A DNA stretch of 32,000 bases from Oceanospirillaceae bacterium (GCA_016845445.1 JAERSU010000040.1:1-32000), one strand, 5' to 3'. Numbered from the stretch's first letter, positions 8,804 to 18,454 are shown. Notes: a model not told the origin generated them from the letters alone. Made by a program: numbers and translations.

Positions 8804-9367
8804 ATGACCAGTGACTGGCATATTCGTAATGCCGCCCTCAAGGTGGCTAATGGCGGCGTTATTGCTTATCCCACCGAAGCTGTATGGGGTCTTGGCTGTG
8901 ATCCTTGGAATCTGCAAGCGGTAGAAGAAATATGGCGCCTAAAGCACCGTCCTTGGCATAAGGGTTTGATATTAGTGGCCTCTCGTTGGCAGCAAATCCA
9001 GCCATTGGTGGCCCATCTGAATGACGCTCAGATTGAACGCCTACGGCAAACCTGGCCTGGTCCTTATACCTGGTTATTGCCCGATGATGAACAGTGGGTG
9101 CCGGCTTGGGTGAAAGGTGAGCATAGCAGTGTTGCAGTACGCATTTCAGCGCATCCTTTGGTGGGCAAACTATGCGACGCCTTGGGCGGCCCCATTGTCT
9201 CCACCTCGGCTAATCCAGCTGGCGCACCGCCAGCGCGAACACGCTTGAAGGTGCGTCAGTACTTTGCTGAGCAGCTAGATTATGTATTACCAGGTAATCT
9301 AGGTGCTAGCGCAGAGCCTACGCAAGTGCGTGATCTACTAAGTGACGTAATTATTCGCAGCGCTTAA
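8804..9367 (+). CDS. tsaC: Threonylcarbamoyl-AMP synthase (YrdC/TsaC)
   Basis: TsaC makes threonylcarbamoyl-AMP from threonine, bicarbonate and ATP, the first step of t6A37 tRNA modification. The 187-residue protein is a single YrdC domain: VIAYPTEAVWGLGCDP at the start, KHRPWHKGLIL with the conserved K-R-x-x-x-K-G arrangement, WPGPYTWLLP, VAVRIS and the GGPIVSTSANPAG block. It is short, with no Sua5 C-terminal domain, so TsaC rather than Sua5. It begins 9 bases after dprA and precedes hemF, as in E. coli and Pseudomonas. Confidence 0.95.
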   Translation: MTSDWHIRNAALKVANGGVIAYPTEAVWGLGCDPWNLQAVEEIWRLKHRPWHKGLILVASRWQQIQPLVAHLNDAQIERLRQTWPGPYTWLLPDDEQWVPAWVKGEHSSVAVRISAHPLVGKLCDALGGPIVSTSANPAGAPPARTRLKVRQYFAEQLDYVLPGNLGASAEPTQVRDLLSDVIIRSA

Positions 9368-9375
9368 ATTGCTAA

Positions 9376-10320
<945 letters not shown>

Positions 10321-10332
10321 GGAATACCGTAT

Positions 10333-11148
10333 ATGGACCAATATCGGGTACTGGGCAATCCCATAAAGCAATCCAAGTCGCCCTATATTCATGGGCAATT
10401 TGCCCACAGCACGGCACAAGAGCTTGAATATTTAGCACAATTGGTTGAAGTTGATCAATTTGAAGACTATGTAACCAACTTCTTTGCTAAGGGTGGTAAA
10501 GGCCTGAATGTCACCTTGCCATTTAAGCAGCGCGCCTTTGCCTTAGCTAAACACCCGAGTGCGGCGGCTAGTCTGGCCGCAGCCGCTAATACGCTCTGGT
10601 GTAATGAGGCTGGCGAGATCTGTGCTGACAACACCGATGGTGTGGGTATGGTACGTGACATCACCATTAATCTAGGTGGTCGACTAACGGGTAAACGCAT
10701 ACTTATGCTCGGTGCTGGCGGTGCCGTACGTGGCGTATTAGAACCAGTGTTAGCGCAGCAACCAAGTCAATTGGTGATTGCTAATCGTACGCTGAGTAAG
10801 GCGCAAGAGCTGGCTCAGGCAGTAGCGCATTTAGGCGCGGTTGAGGCCTGTGGATTTACTGAGCTGTCTGGCCAGTTTGATTGGGTCATCAATGGCACAT
10901 CGGCCAGCTTAAGTGGTGATTTACCCCCTTTGCCCGAGGGCATATTGGCGCGCGGTGCCCGTACTTACGACATGATGTACGGCGCTGAGCCCACGGTGTT
11001 TAGTCAGTGGGCTATGGCACAAGGTGCACAACAAGCTGATGATGGCTTAGGTATGTTGGTCGAACAGGCGGCCGAGTCTTTCACTATTTGGCGCGGTGTG
11101 CGGCCAGCATCAGATCAAGTCCTAGCCCAGTTGCGAGCACAGCTTTAA
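10333..11148 (+). CDS. aroE: Shikimate dehydrogenase
   Basis: AroE reduces 3-dehydroshikimate to shikimate with NADPH in aromatic amino acid synthesis. The 271-residue protein shows the substrate-binding NPIKQSKSP block, NVTLPFK with catalytic Lys65, ADNTDG with Asp102, the nucleotide-binding LGAGGAVRGV loop and ANRT after strand 2 of the NADP domain, the TR/NRT pattern of NADP-specific AroE. It is last in the dprA-tsaC-hemF-aroE run. The stop overlaps by 4 bases the stop of the convergent VOC gene. Confidence 0.97.
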   Translation: MDQYRVLGNPIKQSKSPYIHGQFAHSTAQELEYLAQLVEVDQFEDYVTNFFAKGGKGLNVTLPFKQRAFALAKHPSAAASLAAAANTLWCNEAGEICADNTDGVGMVRDITINLGGRLTGKRILMLGAGGAVRGVLEPVLAQQPSQLVIANRTLSKAQELAQAVAHLGAVEACGFTELSGQFDWVINGTSASLSGDLPPLPEGILARGARTYDMMYGAEPTVFSQWAMAQGAQQADDGLGMLVEQAAESFTIWRGVRPASDQVLAQLRAQL

Positions 11149-11555
11149 TCTTCTGGGCCAACCCAGGCAAACGGATTGTAGGCTAATTCCCACAGGTGGC
11201 CATCTGGGTCAGCAAAATAACCGGAATAGCCGCCCCAAAACACATCTTGGGGTGCCTTTACCATGGTTGCACCTGCGGCAACCGCCTGCTGCATGAGGGC
11301 ATCGACCTCTGCTTTACTATGTAGATTATGGGCTAAGGCAACGCCACGGTAACCCTCACCCGCGGCACTGACTCCGGCGTCTTCGGCTAATAAATCCCAG
11401 GGATATAAACCCAGCCAGCTGCCATTTAGGTCAAAGAAGCTTATGGAGTCTTTGTAGGGCTTGAGTCTAGGTAGGCCCAGTCCTTGTTGATAAAACTCTG
11501 TGGCTCTTTGCAGATCCTTGACTCCAAGGCTTACCATACTAATGCGCGGTTGCAT
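11145..11555 (-). CDS. VOC-superfamily protein (glyoxalase/bleomycin-resistance-like)
   Basis: A 136-residue single-domain protein with the paired beta-alpha-beta-beta-beta layout of the vicinal oxygen chelate superfamily: ISMVSLGVKDLQRATEFYQQ at the N terminus and FADPDGHLWELAYNPF near the C terminus. Substrate unknown; this subgroup is usually annotated as glyoxalase-like. ATG 11555 was chosen because GGAG is well placed upstream, while a start at 11576 would overlap gpt by 20 bases. It is 1 base after the gpt stop, so probably the last gene of the yrdA-like/gpt/VOC unit. A typical first-strand metal histidine is not obvious, so enzymatic activity is uncertain. Confidence 0.82.
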   Translation of the reverse strand: MQPRISMVSLGVKDLQRATEFYQQGLGLPRLKPYKDSISFFDLNGSWLGLYPWDLLAEDAGVSAAGEGYRGVALAHNLHSKAEVDALMQQAVAAGATMVKAPQDVFWGGYSGYFADPDGHLWELAYNPFAWVGPED

Positions 11556-11556
11556 A

Positions 11557-12057
11557 TTAACGCTCCAAGTCGGCAATGGGGGTAGCGAAGGTGTGCACCA
11601 TGTCCCAAGGGAAGCGAATCCAGGTGTCCTGGCTGACTTCGGTGATATACATATCTACGGTCGGTTTGCCGGCCGGCTTGGCATAGATGGTGGCAAAGAT
11701 GGCCTTAGGCACCATTTCCTTAACTACCTTGGCGGTGCCGCCGGTATCAACCAGATCATCAATCAGGATGTAGCCTTCACCATCGCCGTCAAAGCCTTTG
11801 AGCAAGACATGTTCACCAACAATATTGGCTTCGGTGCCGGCTGCTATTTGGCCATAACTAGAGATGCAGATGGTATCGATAAGACGGATGTCCAGTTCGC
11901 GAGCAATAATGGCCGCAGGCACCAGACCACCACGGGTAATGGCGATAATGCCCTTCCAAGGCCCCTGGTCGAGTAAGCGCCATGCCAAGGCGCGAGCATT
12001 GCGATGTAGTTCTTCCCATGATATGGGGAAATCCTTGGTATAAGGGGAATTGCTCAT
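11557..12057 (-). CDS. gpt: Xanthine-guanine phosphoribosyltransferase
   Basis: A 166-residue type I phosphoribosyltransferase that salvages guanine and xanthine using PRPP. The PRPP-binding loop [13 protein letters not shown] is at 97-109; further conserved segments are [25 protein letters not shown] (split: [11 protein letters not shown], then [11 protein letters not shown]), [17 protein letters not shown] and [10 protein letters not shown]. These match E. coli Gpt almost block for block, including the WDM region that contacts the purine. It follows the gamma-carbonic-anhydrase gene by 3 bases on the same strand. Confidence 0.93.
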   Translation of the reverse strand: MSNSPYTKDFPISWEELHRNARALAWRLLDQGPWKGIIAITRGGLVPAAIIARELDIRLIDTICISSYGQIAAGTEANIVGEHVLLKGFDGDGEGYILIDDLVDTGGTAKVVKEMVPKAIFATIYAKPAGKPTVDMYITEVSQDTWIRFPWDMVHTFATPIADLER

Positions 12058-12060
12058 AGG

Positions 12061-12600
12061 TTAGTCTCCTAGGGATGCCAGGTAGGTGTTTTTTAATGCC
12101 ACGTAATTATTTGCCATATAGGCTAACATGGTTTTTTCTTTGTCCGTTAGAGGGCGTTTTTGCTGGGCAGGACTGCCGGCATACAGATAACCGCTGACAA
12201 GGCGTTTGCCAGGAGTAACCAGGCTATTGGCTGCGAGCATTACCTGATCTTCAACTACTGCACCGTCTAGTACTGTACTGCCCATACCAATTAACACCTG
12301 GTTGCCGATGGTGCAGCCATGTAGAGTGGCGTTGTGACCAAGGGTGACATCATTGCCAAGGTTCAGGGCACTGCCCCCGGGGCTGTAGGGACCGTCGTGG
12401 GTGACATGTAATACACAGCCATCTTGAATGCTGCAGCGTTCGCCAATGGTGATGGTCTGTACATCACCGCGCATAACGGCCTGGGGCCAGACAGAGCTAT
12501 CGGCACCGATTTGTACCTGGCCAATAACCGTGGCCTGCTGGTCGATCATTGCACTAGGGTGAATATGGGGATGATGAGTGCCAAAAGGGCGGATGCTCAT
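12061..12600 (-). CDS. Gamma-carbonic-anhydrase-like hexapeptide protein (YrdA family)
   Basis: A 179-residue left-handed beta-helix protein with hexapeptide repeats (for example VIGQVQIGADSSVWP, ITIGERCSIQDGCVLH, NLGNDVTLGHNATLHGCTIGN). Candidate metal ligands are His65 or His68, His89 and His94, matching the H...H-x4-H pattern of gamma-class carbonic anhydrases. The C-terminal YAGSPAQQKRPLT block is common in YrdA/PaaY proteins. Family is secure; carbonic anhydrase activity is unproven for most members. It is the first gene of a three-gene unit with gpt and the VOC gene, divergent from prlC. Confidence 0.9.
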   Translation of the reverse strand: MSIRPFGTHHPHIHPSAMIDQQATVIGQVQIGADSSVWPQAVMRGDVQTITIGERCSIQDGCVLHVTHDGPYSPGGSALNLGNDVTLGHNATLHGCTIGNQVLIGMGSTVLDGAVVEDQVMLAANSLVTPGKRLVSGYLYAGSPAQQKRPLTDKEKTMLAYMANNYVALKNTYLASLGD

Positions 12601-12687
12601 AGATTAGGGCCTTAAACTAATGCGTTAAAGTAATGCGCACTATTGTAAGCTAAAATCCTGTCCTTGTGGTTAAGCGATTGTAAATAG

Positions 12688-12743
12688 TAGGGAAGGTCTG
12701 CATAATTCTTTGTTTTCTGTTGATCTTTGAACGACCTTCCCTA
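12688..12743. repeat. Perfect 11-bp inverted repeat overlapping the prlC promoter
   Basis: TAGGGAAGGTC (12688-12698) and GACCTTCCCTA (12733-12743) are exact reverse complements, 34 bases apart. The right arm occupies the spacer of the sigma-32-like promoter. There is no T-run after it, so it is not an intrinsic terminator. The rest of the 190-base interval shows nothing else recognisable. Confidence 0.6.
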
Positions 12744-12754
12744 AGCCCCATATA
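12725..12754 (+). promoter_or_regulatory. Heat-shock (sigma-32) type promoter for prlC
   Basis: CTTTGAA (12725-12731) and CCCCATATA (12746-12754) are separated by 14 bases. This fits the RpoH consensus CTTGAA-N13-15-CCCCATnTa closely. The predicted start of transcription is near 12762, leaving a leader of about 30 bases before the prlC ATG. In E. coli prlC is a known heat-shock gene, which supports the reading. Confidence 0.65.
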
Positions 12755-12790
12755 AATAGCAGACGCAATGTATATTGAAGAGTAGAAACC

Positions 12791-14824
12791 ATGTCCCTGA
12801 TGGAAGAACTAAAATTGCCAAATTTTGCGCAGTTTGATGCGCAAAAGATTCCCGCGCAATTAGAACAGCAACTAGTGAGCAGTAAGCAGGCTATAGAATC
12901 CCTGTTACAACAAACCAATTTGGCGTATAAGCAACTGGTGCCACCCCTAGAACAAATTGATGATGCCATTGGTGAACTATGGGGCCCCTTGTCACATCTA
13001 CACAGTGTTGCTAATAGTGATGAGGTGCGTGAAGCCTACGATGCCTGTCTGCCCCTGGTAACCGAGTACAGCACCTGGTTAAGTCAAAATGAGATGTTAT
13101 ATAAGGCCTTGCAAACGCTTGCCGACGGCGAAGAATTTGCCCAGTTAAATCAGGCCCAGCAACAGGATATCCAACTGCAGTTACGTGATTTTCGCTTAGC
13201 CGGCGTGAATTTGTCAGCCAAAGATAAGCAAACCTACGCCAGTTTGAAGCAACAGCTGGCGCAGCTTTCAGCCCAGTTCTCCAATCATCTTATGGATGCC
13301 AGTGATTCTTGGAGTATGCATTTTGATGATAGTAAGCGCTTACTTGGGTTGCCAGAGTCGGCCTTGGCTCAGGCTCAGCAGTTGGCTCAGAGTAAAGACC
13401 AGCAAGGCTATATGCTAAATCTGGATTTTGCCTGTTATTTTGCTGTTATGAGCTTTGCTGAAGACCGAGATTTGCGTCATAGTCTGTATGAGGCTTTTAA
13501 CACCCGTGCATCTGATCAAGGGCCGGATGCTGGTAAATACGATAATAGCCAATTGATGGAAGAGCTAGTCGCCAAGCGTCATGCACTGGCCCAATTGGTT
13601 GGCTTTGATAATTACGCCGACTACTCTGTAGCCAGCAAAATGGCTGATTCTGGTGATCAGGTTTTGGCTTTCCTCGAAGATTTAGCAAAACAGTGTAAAC
13701 CTTTAGCCGAACAAGAAATGGCGCAATTGCAAACCTTTGCTAGTGCGCAAGGAGGCCCCCAGTTAGCCGCCTGGGACGTGGCCTACTACAGCGAAAAACT
13801 GCGCCAAGATCGTTATGATCTTAGCCAGGAAGCGCTGAAACCCTATTTTGCCCTACCCAAGGTGCAGGCGGGTTTGTTTGCCATTGTCGAGCGTTTATTG
13901 GGGATTCAGGTAGAAGCCGTTGCCGGCGTGTCTAGCTGGCATGACGACGTCAGTTTCTATCGCCTTAACCGTAACGGCAAGGCCTTGGGCTATTTTTACT
14001 TTGACCTGTTTGCCCGGGAACAAAAGCGAGGTGGGGCCTGGATGAATGATTGCCGTGGCCGTCAGCTACTTGCCAATGGCCAAGAACAGCTGCCCGTTGC
14101 CTATCTAGTGTGCAATTTTGCCCCACCAACGGCGGATAAACCTGCCTTGCTAACCCACAATGATGTGGTGACCTTGTTCCATGAATTTGGGCATGGCCTA
14201 CATCATATGCTCACTAATATAACGGTTGCCGGCGTGTCTGGTATTAACGGTGTGCCTTGGGATGCAGTGGAGTTGCCTAGTCAAATGCTAGAAAACTGGG
14301 CTTGGCAAAAAGAATCGCTGATGATGTTTGCCCGTCATTATGAGACTGGCGAGCCGCTGCCAGAAGATTTGCTGCAAAAGATGTTAGCTGCTAAACATTT
14401 TCAATCGGCCATGTTTATGGTGCGCCAGCTAGAATTTGGCCTGTTTGATTTACGCTTACATCGTTATTACGAAGGAGCCTCAACAACCAGTGTGCAAGAG
14501 GTTCTGGATCAGGTGCGAGCTCAGGTAGCGGTGCTTAAAGCGCCGCACTGGAATCGCTTCCAACATGGCTTTGCGCATATTTTTGCCGGTGGTTATGCAG
14601 CGGGCTATTATAGTTACATGTGGGCCGATGTGCTGGCTGCCGATGTGTTTGAACGCTTCCTTGCTGATGGTATTTTCAATCAACAAACGGGGCAGGCTTA
14701 TTGGCACAGGTTGCTAGGTCAAGGGGGTGCCAAGGGCGCTATGGATTTGTTTATTGATTTTATGGGGCGCGAACCCGATGTGGCCGCGCTCATTCGATCT
14801 AAAGGCTTGGGAGAAGTCGCATGA
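12791..14824 (+). CDS. prlC: Oligopeptidase A, M3 family metallopeptidase
   Basis: A 677-residue cytosolic zinc endopeptidase that degrades oligopeptides, including cleaved signal peptides. The zinc site HEFGH is at 464-468 and the third ligand Glu is in VELPSQ near 494, with the flanking LHHML and VSGINGVPWDAVELPSQ blocks typical of OpdA/PrlC. The long N-terminal helical part (about 1-200) and total length match E. coli PrlC (680). It sits behind a sigma-32-like promoter and overlaps the following zinc-ribbon gene by ATGA, implying translational coupling. Confidence 0.96.
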   Translation: MSLMEELKLPNFAQFDAQKIPAQLEQQLVSSKQAIESLLQQTNLAYKQLVPPLEQIDDAIGELWGPLSHLHSVANSDEVREAYDACLPLVTEYSTWLSQNEMLYKALQTLADGEEFAQLNQAQQQDIQLQLRDFRLAGVNLSAKDKQTYASLKQQLAQLSAQFSNHLMDASDSWSMHFDDSKRLLGLPESALAQAQQLAQSKDQQGYMLNLDFACYFAVMSFAEDRDLRHSLYEAFNTRASDQGPDAGKYDNSQLMEELVAKRHALAQLVGFDNYADYSVASKMADSGDQVLAFLEDLAKQCKPLAEQEMAQLQTFASAQGGPQLAAWDVAYYSEKLRQDRYDLSQEALKPYFALPKVQAGLFAIVERLLGIQVEAVAGVSSWHDDVSFYRLNRNGKALGYFYFDLFAREQKRGGAWMNDCRGRQLLANGQEQLPVAYLVCNFAPPTADKPALLTHNDVVTLFHEFGHGLHHMLTNITVAGVSGINGVPWDAVELPSQMLENWAWQKESLMMFARHYETGEPLPEDLLQKMLAAKHFQSAMFMVRQLEFGLFDLRLHRYYEGASTTSVQEVLDQVRAQVAVLKAPHWNRFQHGFAHIFAGGYAAGYYSYMWADVLAADVFERFLADGIFNQQTGQAYWHRLLGQGGAKGAMDLFIDFMGREPDVAALIRSKGLGEVA

Positions 14825-15060
14825 AAAAACGCTTTATAGCGGGCATAGTGTGCCCCAAATGCGGTGCCACCGATAGCGTACGATTGCATATTGCCGAAGC
14901 CGGCGAAGAAGATCATCAGGTGCGAGACTGCGTTGAGTGCGGCTATGAAGAAAGCTTGGCGCAACACTTGGCCGCTCGTCAGGAACTACCTACGCGGGTT
15001 AATCAAGCAGACTCAGCAGCCACCGACGAAGTTGAAGCGCAGGTATTGGAACTCAAATAA
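14821..15060 (+). CDS. YheV-family small zinc-ribbon protein
   Basis: A 79-residue protein with MKKRFIAG at the start and two cysteine pairs, CPKC (about 11-14) and CVEC (about 37-40), which can form a zinc ribbon. This matches the short YheV (DUF2387) family, whose function is not established. In Pseudomonas the gene after prlC is also of this family. The start overlaps the prlC stop by 4 bases, so it shares the prlC transcript and its probable heat-shock control. Its last 8 bases overlap the end of the convergent MATE gene. Confidence 0.85.
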   Translation: MKKRFIAGIVCPKCGATDSVRLHIAEAGEEDHQVRDCVECGYEESLAQHLAARQELPTRVNQADSAATDEVEAQVLELK

Positions 15061-16399
15061 CTTCTTTTTTCCACCAGCTGCGTTGCTGGCGGATGTATAA
15101 ATAACATCCCACGGCAACGCTACTGCGCACTAAAGCAAAAGCGCTAAAGGCTAGCCATAATCGATGACCATCGGCGGGGCCCGAATACCAGATCAGCAGC
15201 ATTACCACTAGGCCTGTCCAGACGGTATGTAACATGGCCTGCGATTTGGCGGCACCGACAAAAATACCATCGGTAAGATAGCTCCAGACCTTGATGATGG
15301 GCAACCATACTACCCAAACAACGTATACCTTGGCTTGTTCGATCACTGCAGGAAGGTCTGTTAGGGCGCGTAAATAATAATCTTGTAAGCAATAGAATCC
15401 GCCGCTAGCTAGACAGGCAAGTATCAGGGAGTAGATGGCGGCGGCATTGACTACTTGGTAAAAGTGTTTTTCTTGTCGTTGGCCAATGGCCTCCCCGGTA
15501 CTGGCTTCGGCTGCGTGGGCAAAGCCATCTAAGAAATAGGCGAGTAGCGTGACGTATTGCAAGAGAATGGTATTGGCGGCCAGGACGTCGGTGCTGATGT
15601 TGGCGCTCTGCGCGGTGACAAAGGCAAAAGAAAACAGTAGCAAGAGGGTGCGAATGAAGAGATAGCCGTTGACACTAAGTAGCTCTCTAATGATGCTTTG
15701 GCTTTGGCGCCAACTCATGTGACGGCTGTTAATATGCCCAAGTTGTCGCCATACCAGCCAAGCAGCAACAGCAAAGCCAATATAATCGGCCACCAGACTA
15801 CCCCATGCAACACCTGCACTATGCATGTCGTAATAGAGGACAAAGATTAGATTAAATAGGATGTTACATAGATTGGTGATGACGAGAATGTAGAGAGGGC
15901 CTTTACTATCCTGGCGACCTAATAACCAACCCATGGCCACGTAGGTGATCAATACCGCTGGTGCGCTATAGATACGTATTTGCAAGTACTCGATGGCAAG
16001 CCTAGATACGGCTTCGGTGGCCTGCATATAGCCTACAGCTGCTTGTATATACAAGGGTGAGAGGGCGACAATTACCATGCCAATGCTGGCGCCTAACAAG
16101 CTAGGCAAATATAGCATTTGCCATTGGCGGTGTGGGTCCTTGGCGCCGTAGGCTTGAGCCGTTAAACCGACGGTACCCATACGTAAAAAGCCAAAGGCCC
16201 AATAGATAAACACGATGATTGCCGCGCCCACACTCACAGCACCTAGGTATTTGGCATGACTAAGGTGACCCATAATCGCCGTATCAACTAGTCCCAATAG
16301 GGGCACGCTCAAATTAGAAACAATGAGCGGCCAAGCCAACTGCCAAACTTGGCTTAAATGTTTGCGTCCGGGGGCGATGAACAGGGTTGGCAGGCTCAT
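15053..16399 (-). CDS. MATE-family efflux transporter (DinF-like)
   Basis: A 448-residue inner-membrane protein with about 12 hydrophobic segments and two-fold MATE layout. Family signatures include WPLIVSNLSVPLLGLVDTAIMGHLS near the N terminus (WPLIVSNLS, then VDTAIMGHL), FGFLRMGTVGLTAQAYGA and DGFAHAAEASTGEAIGQR, which point to the DinF subfamily. These export cationic or other small molecules using Na+ or H+. It starts 4 bases inside the znuB stop (ATGA overlap), so it is translated from the zur-znuCB transcript, an unusual partner for a zinc importer. Substrate unknown. Confidence 0.92.
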   Translation of the reverse strand: MSLPTLFIAPGRKHLSQVWQLAWPLIVSNLSVPLLGLVDTAIMGHLSHAKYLGAVSVGAAIIVFIYWAFGFLRMGTVGLTAQAYGAKDPHRQWQMLYLPSLLGASIGMVIVALSPLYIQAAVGYMQATEAVSRLAIEYLQIRIYSAPAVLITYVAMGWLLGRQDSKGPLYILVITNLCNILFNLIFVLYYDMHSAGVAWGSLVADYIGFAVAAWLVWRQLGHINSRHMSWRQSQSIIRELLSVNGYLFIRTLLLLFSFAFVTAQSANISTDVLAANTILLQYVTLLAYFLDGFAHAAEASTGEAIGQRQEKHFYQVVNAAAIYSLILACLASGGFYCLQDYYLRALTDLPAVIEQAKVYVVWVVWLPIIKVWSYLTDGIFVGAAKSQAMLHTVWTGLVVMLLIWYSGPADGHRLWLAFSAFALVRSSVAVGCYLYIRQQRSWWKKEVI

Positions 16400-17187
16400 G
16401 CAGCAGTACGCTTAGGCCATAGATAGAGGCAGAAAAACAAGGCGCTAGCGACGACCACTACCGATGGGCCGGCGGGGGTGTCATAAAACCAGGATAAGGC
16501 CACACCACCGGTGACAGCGACACAGCCAAGTAGGCTGGCCCAGATAGCCATCTGCTCAGGGGTAGCAGCTAGGCGGCGAGCACTCGCCGCTGGAATGATT
16601 AATAGAGAAGTGATTAATAATACGCCGACAACCTTCATGGCAATGGCAATAACCATGGCTATTAAGACAAACAACAAGGTACGCATAAAGCTGGTGTTAA
16701 CACCCTCTACATGGGCCAATTCAGGGCTGATGGTGTGATTGAGCAGTGGTTTCCAGAAATAGGCTAAGAGGCCCAAAACAACGGCTGAACTGCTTAATAT
16801 CCACAACATGTCTTCAGCGGTTAAGGCTAGCAAGTCACCAAATAGCATGGCCATCAAGTCCACAGGCTGGTCATTAAATAGGCTGATAATGACCAGGCCA
16901 ATAGCTAAGCTGCTATGGGACAGAATGCCCAACAAGGTGTCGGCGGCAATGATGCGTTGGTACATGAGGGTGCTAAGTAGCACCGCCAACAGCAAACAGA
17001 AAAGCACCACTGCTAGAGTTAGGTTGAGCTGAAAGATCCAACCTAATGCCACACCTAACAATGCGGCATGGGCGAGGGTGTCACCAAAATAGGCCATGCG
17101 CCGCCAAACCACAAAAGAACCCAAGGGGCCTGTGGTAAAGGCGATAATCAAGCCACCGATCCATGGCCATATTAACAACTCAATCAT
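16396..17187 (-). CDS. znuB: Zinc ABC transporter permease ZnuB
   Basis: A 263-residue polytopic permease of the ABC-3 (metal) family, the membrane channel of the high-affinity zinc importer. Hydrophobic segments cover nearly the whole length; conserved parts are GPLGSFVVWRRMAYFGDTLAHAALLGVALG (GPLGSFVVWRRMAYFGD, then AHAALLGV) and VVGVLLITSLLIIPAASAR. ATG 17187 starts MIELLIWPW and gives the family length (E. coli 261); a longer start at 17238 would run far into znuC. It overlaps the znuC end by 8 bases and the following MATE gene by 4. Confidence 0.95.
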   Translation of the reverse strand: MIELLIWPWIGGLIIAFTTGPLGSFVVWRRMAYFGDTLAHAALLGVALGWIFQLNLTLAVVLFCLLLAVLLSTLMYQRIIAADTLLGILSHSSLAIGLVIISLFNDQPVDLMAMLFGDLLALTAEDMLWILSSSAVVLGLLAYFWKPLLNHTISPELAHVEGVNTSFMRTLLFVLIAMVIAIAMKVVGVLLITSLLIIPAASARRLAATPEQMAIWASLLGCVAVTGGVALSWFYDTPAGPSVVVVASALFFCLYLWPKRTAA

Positions 17188-17953
17188 GCTCACAGCCCTC
17201 GTGGTGTTGCCCCGGTATAATAGCACCGTGGCTATCATGGTGGTGGTTGTGGGTATGATTGTAGACCGCTAAGGCCTCGGTGCCAGCGAGGCCAAATATT
17301 TCTTTAAAGGCAGGATCCTGACTGACGTGGGCAGGGTGGCCTGAGCAACAAACGTGTTGATTGAGGCAGATGACCTGATCAGTGGCGGCCGCCACTAGGT
17401 GTAGATCGTGAGAAATCATAAGAATGCCGCAATTGAGGCGATCACGGATTTGCACTATCAATTCGTACATGGCCACCTGGCCATTGATATCGACCCCTTG
17501 CACTGGCTCGTCAAGGATAAGTAAATGGGGGCTGTTGAGTACTGCGCGCAACAAAATAACTCGCTGAGTTTCACCACCGGAGAGCATTTGCATGGGTTGA
17601 TCAAGCAGGTGCTCGATGCGACAAGCCTGGTAAACAAAATCCAAGTCCCGCTGTGGCAACGGATGCTGGCCTGCACCAAGGTCTAAAAAGCGTTTGACTG
17701 TTAGTGGTAAGGTGCCTTCGAGATTGAGCTTTTGTGGCATATAGCCAATGCGTAGATTGGCGGCCTTTTTGACGTTACCGCTAGTGGCTTTTTGTAACCC
17801 CAATAGAGTATGCACCAAGGTGGATTTGCCAGCACCATTGGGGCCAATAAGGGTGGTGATCTGGCCTGCCTGTAAACTCAGGTTCACATCATGAATGATG
17901 GTTCGACTGCCACGCTGCACAAGAATATTTTGTGCTGAAAGTAATGCGTTCAT
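17180..17953 (-). CDS. znuC: Zinc ABC transporter ATP-binding protein ZnuC
   Basis: A 257-residue ABC ATPase. Walker A GPNGAGKST is at 37-45, the signature LSGGETQRV near 124-132, Walker B LLILDEPVQGVD follows at about 144-155, and the switch histidine is in MISHDLH. The C terminus is rich in histidine (HTHNHHHDSHG), as is common in ZnuC. It starts 6 bases after the zur stop and overlaps znuB, so zur, znuC and znuB form one operon and together with znuA build the high-affinity zinc importer. Confidence 0.96.
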   Translation of the reverse strand: MNALLSAQNILVQRGSRTIIHDVNLSLQAGQITTLIGPNGAGKSTLVHTLLGLQKATSGNVKKAANLRIGYMPQKLNLEGTLPLTVKRFLDLGAGQHPLPQRDLDFVYQACRIEHLLDQPMQMLSGGETQRVILLRAVLNSPHLLILDEPVQGVDINGQVAMYELIVQIRDRLNCGILMISHDLHLVAAATDQVICLNQHVCCSGHPAHVSQDPAFKEIFGLAGTEALAVYNHTHNHHHDSHGAIIPGQHHEGCEHD

Positions 17954-17959
17954 GGGGGA

Positions 17960-18454
17960 TTAGCCCTGCTGTGCTTGGCACTGGTTGCAATAACCAGTCA
18001 CTTCAATGGTTTGATGGGCGATTTTAAAACCGTATTCATTGGCGCTTTGTTGTAATGAAGCCTGTAATTGGTCAGTGTTTAGCTCCAGTGCTTGATTGCA
18101 ATTTAGGCACAAGAAAAAGTGGCCTTCGTGTGGTTCGTCTGGATTGCAGCAACCCGTGTAGGCATTGACGCTGGCCAGCTTGTGAATGAGCCCCTGTTCT
18201 TGTAAAAAGTCTAACGCCCGGTATACGGTGGGTGGGGCAGAATTAAAACCATCTTTGGCTAGTTGGGCTAGCAGGTCGTAGGCGCCGAGAGGTTTATGGC
18301 TTTGCCATACTAGCTCCAAGGCTCGTTGGCGGATTGCGGTCATGCGCACGCCCCGTGACTGACATATGCTTTGCGCCTTATGCATCGCTGAATTAATACA
18401 GCGACTATGGTCATGCTGCTGAAAAGCGCTGGATAGATTTGAATGCTCGTGCAT
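17960..18454 (-). CDS. zur: Zinc uptake regulator Zur (Fur family)
   Basis: A 164-residue Fur-family repressor that binds DNA when loaded with Zn2+. The winged-helix region includes APPTVYRALDFLQEQGLIHK; the two structural CxxC pairs are CLNC and CNQC, and the HFFLC region holds regulatory metal ligands. I chose ATG 18454 (MHEHSN) because the conserved HDHSRCI segment lies after it and because a longer start (18562) would place the Zur box inside the coding region. Upstream SD is weak. It is divergent from znuA and leads zur-znuC-znuB-MATE, as in Pseudomonas. Confidence 0.92.
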   Translation of the reverse strand: MHEHSNLSSAFQQHDHSRCINSAMHKAQSICQSRGVRMTAIRQRALELVWQSHKPLGAYDLLAQLAKDGFNSAPPTVYRALDFLQEQGLIHKLASVNAYTGCCNPDEPHEGHFFLCLNCNQALELNTDQLQASLQQSANEYGFKIAHQTIEVTGYCNQCQAQQG

